Positions 16,594-19,696 of a stretch of DNA of 19,696 bases are shown here, piece after piece (the stretch's first letter is position 1; each line of letters starts with the position of its first letter). Made by a program: the position numbers and the translations under genes. The DNA comes from Gracilaria caudata. Taxonomy: Eukaryota > Rhodophyta > Florideophyceae > Gracilariales > Gracilariaceae. Below the pieces are notes generated by a model that was not told the origin of the DNA, searched no databases, and saw nothing but the letters and a program-made list of their open reading frames with translations. The stretch is taken from contig JASCIV010000451.1 of the NCBI GenBank assembly GCA_030374735.1, positions 1-19,696 of the forward strand. Reading direction: 5' to 3'.

Positions 16594-16922
16594 CTTAATT
16601 TTCCCCAATGGTAACGATGCTCTAAGGATGCTCTTAAGAGTTGCAAAGCCTTGCGTATTCGTGCTCTCAAGTGAACACGAATTCTGTGACAATCAACGCA
16701 AGGTAACTTAGCTCGGCTAACAAACCATTTGGCATTACATGATATAAATTGGTGTAATAACCTAAATACAGATCAACTTCATGAAACCTTTCCAATTTGT
16801 ACTTTCTTTGCTTAGAGAGTACATTTCCAAGAATTCACGTTGTCGTACACTTTGCTCTACACATTAACGATCGATACGGTGCTTTTCACAAGCTGAAGGA
16901 CAACCAGTATCACTTGCAACGC
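16594..16922 (+). pseudogene. Continuation of the damaged coding belt
   Basis: Frame 2 is open from 16529 to 16709, overlapping the end of the previous gene. It could be joined across a 69-nt GT-AG segment (16703-16771, donor AAG|GTAACT, acceptor ATACAG, phase 0) to an open run ending at 16867. A third frame is open from 16797 to 17072. The frames overlap rather than abut, so frameshift decay fits better than clean splicing. No protein family is recognised. Confidence 0.2.
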
Positions 16923-16994
16923 TTCTCGTGCGCTTCTTACTTCGATTTCTTGCAATTCTTCTCATGCGCTTCTAACTTCGCTTTCTTCGTGAAC
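16923..16994. repeat. Imperfect 36-bp tandem duplication
   Basis: Copies at 16923-16958 and 16959-16994 share most bases. Read on the minus strand each copy encodes a 12-residue block, K-K-x-K-x-E-A-H-E-K-x-C, the helix of a zinc finger. In the copy nearer the left, the Leu codon TTA is TAA. Confidence 0.6.
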
Positions 16995-17032
16995 TTTCTT
17001 CCACATTTGCTGCACCTCAAAGTCGTTCCCAT
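16937..17032 (-). pseudogene. C2HC zinc-finger fragment (31 aa)
   Basis: The minus strand encodes a single classical-type finger matching CX2CX3FX5LX2HX3C exactly, in a Lys/Arg-rich context, from an ATG at 17032 to a TAA at 16937. The frame is open upstream to a TGA near 17159, so this may be the last exon or a remnant of a larger gene. The stop falls in a 36-bp duplicate of the finger helix. The + strand of the same segment also reads as coding-like, so one of the two readings must be coincidental; the zinc-finger spacing is the more specific signal. Confidence 0.35.
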
Positions 17033-17112
17033 CTTCTTGAAATCAAAGACTTGGCAGCCAAAAGTGTTGTAGAACAAAAGGCAGAGCCTCTGCAGCCTCT
17101 GGACAAAGAAAT

Positions 17113-17712
17113 ATGTGTGAATTGCGTATGGCAGTTTTGATGAGTCCGTTACCGGTTGTCATCGCACACACAGCGCAGAAAGAAGAAGACGACCCAGAAG
17201 TCTCTTATAAAGTAATAGACAAGGTGACACCTTGTCCATCGGCAAGGTTTCCTGCAGTTGCTTTATCGCAATGCAAATGAATTTTCTGCATTGCTTTCAG
17301 CCATTCATTTCCACTGTGAACCACTAATATCTCTCAAGAAAGCCTAACATTGGCCACAACTAACGAATCTGTAGGCTCCATAATACTAGCCACAGATACT
17401 GGGGACTGCGGGAAACAGTATGCAGCAGCTCAACTACTCAAAGAGTAAACATCCAATAACTGCGCTAGACATGTACGAGTTATGTCGACAACCGAGTGGC
17501 CCGTTATCGCACGAGGTTGTTGACATGACGCGCTTATCTAACGACTGCTGGACCTCCCACGTGACTGCTTTATAGCGAAACCGCCTTCCCAGTGAGTTTG
17601 CTATATCACCATTTGAGAAAATTGCCATTATCGCAAAGTTCCCTGAGAACGCTTTTTATGATACGAAGCCGGGGATGACAGCCTTTGATAAAGAAACGCA
17701 GAAGAGTAAATG
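17113..17712 (+). pseudogene. Fragmented coding-like segments, family unknown
   Basis: Successive + strand runs in different frames: 17113-17280 (ATG, 55 codons, TGA), a run of about 44 codons in the same frame ending with TAA at 17450, and 17420-17575 (ATG, TAG) continuing in frame to a TGA at 17710. One GT-AG candidate (17224 to about 17257) would link the first to a further open run. Overlapping frames and stops suggest decay of one larger gene. A perfect 19-bp palindrome lies within at 17218-17236. No domain is recognised. Confidence 0.2.
17218..17236. repeat. 19-bp perfect palindrome
   Basis: GACAAGGTG and CACCTTGTC flank a single A. Nine perfectly paired bases each side are unusual by chance but have no evident gene context. 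Confidence 0.6.
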
Positions 17713-18053
17713 AAAATGAATTCTTCCGTAGAAAGTACCACCCCAGTGGGCAGAGAGCAGTGCCCACGGCAGACGGCACTAGCAAGTCAAAAGCAAATCG
17801 GCAACACAGAAAAGAAAGACAACACAACAGACAAATGCAAACAGCCAAAAGAAAAACAAAAACAAATCTTATATGTATTAACAAAAAACGAAATATTTAT
17901 CATACCAAATAATAAAAAACACTATCTACAAAACTGTATTACTATTTTTTTGAATGTCGCAAATGACAAAAAACATGATATTTCAATCTGAGTTCGTTTA
18001 CTTTAGAGAACCCCCATTGCAAATGTTTTGAGCGATATTTTTTTTCGATTGCC
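17713..18053. other. A-rich stretch
   Basis: Strongly A-rich + strand with runs of AAA and CAAA. The 93-codon frame through it encodes mostly Lys, Asn and Gln and is explained by composition. An inverted repeat (GTGGGCA 17746-17752, TGCCCAC 17761-17767) is present. No gene supported. Confidence 0.35.
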
Positions 18054-18415
18054 ATGCACGAGGCAAAGCTTGCTAGTTTTTACACATCTCTCATAGATCT
18101 AAAACTGATGTTGACTCTAAATGCTAATGTCACAAACGCGTCAACGCTTAAGGATGAGCTCGCAAAGAAAGAAGATGAGACAGCGCTTTGCTTTTTTGCG
18201 TCGCACACGAAAACTGTGATGCTCACGAAACACGTCCAGAGGCTAAACTGCTCACTGCTTTATCTGTAGAAACCGGTGCGGAATTCTTTTTAGACGTTCC
18301 TCGGGATCCACCACAGAGGCGTATTTACTGCCATGAATCGGTAGACGTTGACACTTTTTGTGACAAAAATAAAGTCAGTTATCACACAAAATGCCAAGAG
18401 AGCAGCCGTAGATGA
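18054..18415 (+). pseudogene. Small gene interrupted by one frameshift
   Basis: An ATG-started frame 3 segment (18054 onward, 46 codons to the T run) and a frame 2 segment ending in TGA at 18413 meet at a T6 run (18192-18197). The frame 2 part has five cysteines, several His and acidic residues, but no ATG of its own at that point; upstream it has many stops. The simplest reading is a one-base slip in the homopolymer of a gene of about 120 codons, either a real mutation or a sequencing error. No family is recognised; the Cys/His content could bind a metal. Confidence 0.3.
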
Positions 18416-18960
18416 ATTACTCTTGCACGATTGCCTCACGGGCGTAGGTATATGACAACCTTACGCCGTATCACAGAGCGTGTGCTGCAACCGCAGTTGC
18501 AAACCGCAGTATGAGAGGGTCGGAATCGCAGAAACGACCAGGGACCAGGAACAACCAAGCAACCAAAGAAACCAACAATGAAAGCTAGACGGCAGGCCGA
18601 CAAGATGACAGAGTCGGCCCGCTATAGATCGTGAACAAGTACCAATGGCAGTGACGGAAGTCGAGCTAGACGGTCAGAGAAGAGAAAGATATAAACGATA
18701 GTATCCGACAGGCAAGACGAATCTGACGAAAAATGATAGAAAACAATGGAGGCGATAATAGTAGTACCACACGGCCGAAACGGAAACAAAACAAATCACA
18801 CAGATGATAACGACCTTAACGGAGTACTCACACAACAGAGTCGGTCGTCTAGATAGATAATCTGGATCTACGGATAGGAAAGAGACGGCACGCCTGCACA
18901 AAACTAGTCCAAGAAGAACAGCGCAGGCACTAGCACAACTACGCGAGACAAGCCCAGGTA
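18416..18960. other. Gene-free stretch, purine-rich on + strand
   Basis: The + strand is rich in GA and ACAA motifs, so the minus strand is pyrimidine-rich. A 75-codon minus frame (18674-18901) with many Tyr, Val and Phe follows from this composition. The texture resembles the T-rich + strand around 19420-19500 in opposite orientation, which might mean head-to-head copies of a related element, but no long exact match is visible. Confidence 0.3.
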
Positions 18961-19696
18961 GGGGGGCGTGGTTTGAAGTTCAAAACGTTCTCTTGGGTAT
19001 GCGCTCGTTTGCCCTTTTTGGGTTGATTTCCGTTTCCGGTGGTAACGCCCTCGTTAGAGGGGGTGGACTATTTATTTGGCCCATATTGGGATTTCCCTAC
19101 GAAGGGTAGTGTGCATGCAAACGTGTGCAATAGGCCGCATTGGCGGATGCGCCGTGGCAAGGGACGGCAAGATTGCCACGTGTGGTGTAGTGGCCGGCAG
19201 TGTAGGATGACTTAGATATTTTCTTGATAATTTTGTTAGCCTTATATATAGTGGCAGGACCCCTGTCACTGTACGGGGAAGTAAACCTCCAAGGAGGCCT
19301 TTGGCTCTAACTTGTCGCCGCTTGCGAACGGTCTCAGCCCCATCGAGGGGAACGCCGCCGTAATACGGACTCGTTATCCATCCTCTTCCGCCGAGGAGTC
19401 GTTGGATCGTCGTTACGGCTTATATTTTCTCTTTTTTGTTGTTGTTTCCGTCATACGGCTCTTATTATTCTGCCCTGTCTACCAGGTCTGGCCCTGTTGC
19501 CACGGGATATTATCCCGCTCACCCGAGTCTGTACTCCGCTATTGCGGCTCGTTTTCTGGATCATTTGATCCGCGCCGTGGATACGGATAGCTCTCGATTG
19601 TGTGTATCATCCGACACCGTCGGCTACGTTGCTGATTCGCCCATTTCAACCTCCGTCTGTACGGCAGGTAGGGGTCACCCGGATTTACGCCCGGCT
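18961..19696 (+). other. Promoter-like region, possible LTR edge
   Basis: No gene is supported. It holds a TATA motif (TTATATATA, 19242-19250), a CACGTG E-box (19177-19182), an 8-bp inverted repeat (CGTGGCAA 19153-19160 / TTGCCACG 19173-19180), and short hairpins after the TATA (CCTCC-AA-GGAGG, 19286-19297), then a T-rich tract. That order resembles U3-R-U5 of an LTR, but no primer-binding site or second LTR is in the window. It may equally be the promoter of a gene to the right. Confidence 0.25.
19242..19250 (+). promoter_or_regulatory. TATA box of a rightward transcript
   Basis: TTATATATA precedes GC-richer sequence by the right distance for a start near 19275-19280. Whether it drives a gene or a retroelement cannot be told. 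Confidence 0.4.

Noticed and set aside
18674..18901. Tyr/Val/Phe-rich minus frame resembling a membrane peptide
   Set aside because: Arises from pyrimidine-rich composition; no flanking gene structure or conserved motif.
1..19696. CRISPR array, rRNA or bacterial insertion sequence
   Set aside because: No regularly spaced direct repeats, no rRNA-like sequence, and no transposase with bounded terminal inverted repeats were seen.

Overview
This window looks like nuclear DNA of an intron-poor eukaryote. It holds large single-exon genes on both strands, a tRNA-Cys with no encoded CCA and a T5 Pol III terminator, nuclear protein architectures (EF-hands, a histone fold, a secretory signal peptide with a Pro/Thr-rich linker), and several kilobases of decayed sequence between islands of intact genes. 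A multicellular red alga would fit (few introns, sulfotransferase, GC-rich genes beside AT-richer spacers). That is an inference from style; no marker gene proves it.

Layout: 1-828 has no secure gene, only one short cysteine-rich reading frame. 829-3705 (-) is a long protein made of two tandem copies of a Nudix-like plus APH-type kinase unit. 3706-4538 is a spacer with palindromes and a GTAC cluster. 4539-7868 (-) is a 1109-residue nuclear protein with a C-terminal histone fold. 8037-8108 (+) is tRNA-Cys(GCA). 8403-9401 (+) is a PAPS-dependent sulfotransferase. 9739-11361 (-) is a fusion of a calmodulin-like EF-hand module with a glyoxalase-I-like VOC domain. 11741-12431 is a probable decayed gene. 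12432-13962 is a very GC-rich region with low-complexity repeats, a strong strand-skew switch and a plus-strand ATG desert. It leads into 13963-15123 (+), a secreted cysteine-rich protein with a Pro/Thr linker. 15227-18415 is a belt of interrupted coding sequence, mostly on the + strand. Its best part (15637-16593) becomes one open frame if a 48-nt GT-AG intron is removed. 18416-19696 has no recognisable gene; its right part carries a TATA-type promoter and could be the edge of an LTR retroelement.

The intact genes do not form one obvious pathway. The sulfotransferase and EF-hand/VOC genes are convergent, the tRNA sits in the promoter region of the divergent histone-fold gene, and the secreted-protein gene sits alone in a GC-rich island. 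The observations most worth following are the exact 480-residue internal duplication of the kinase, the calcium-module/VOC fusion, the cluster of SUMO consensus sites in the histone-fold protein, the 760-bp ATG-free leader, and the interrupted genes with putative very short introns.
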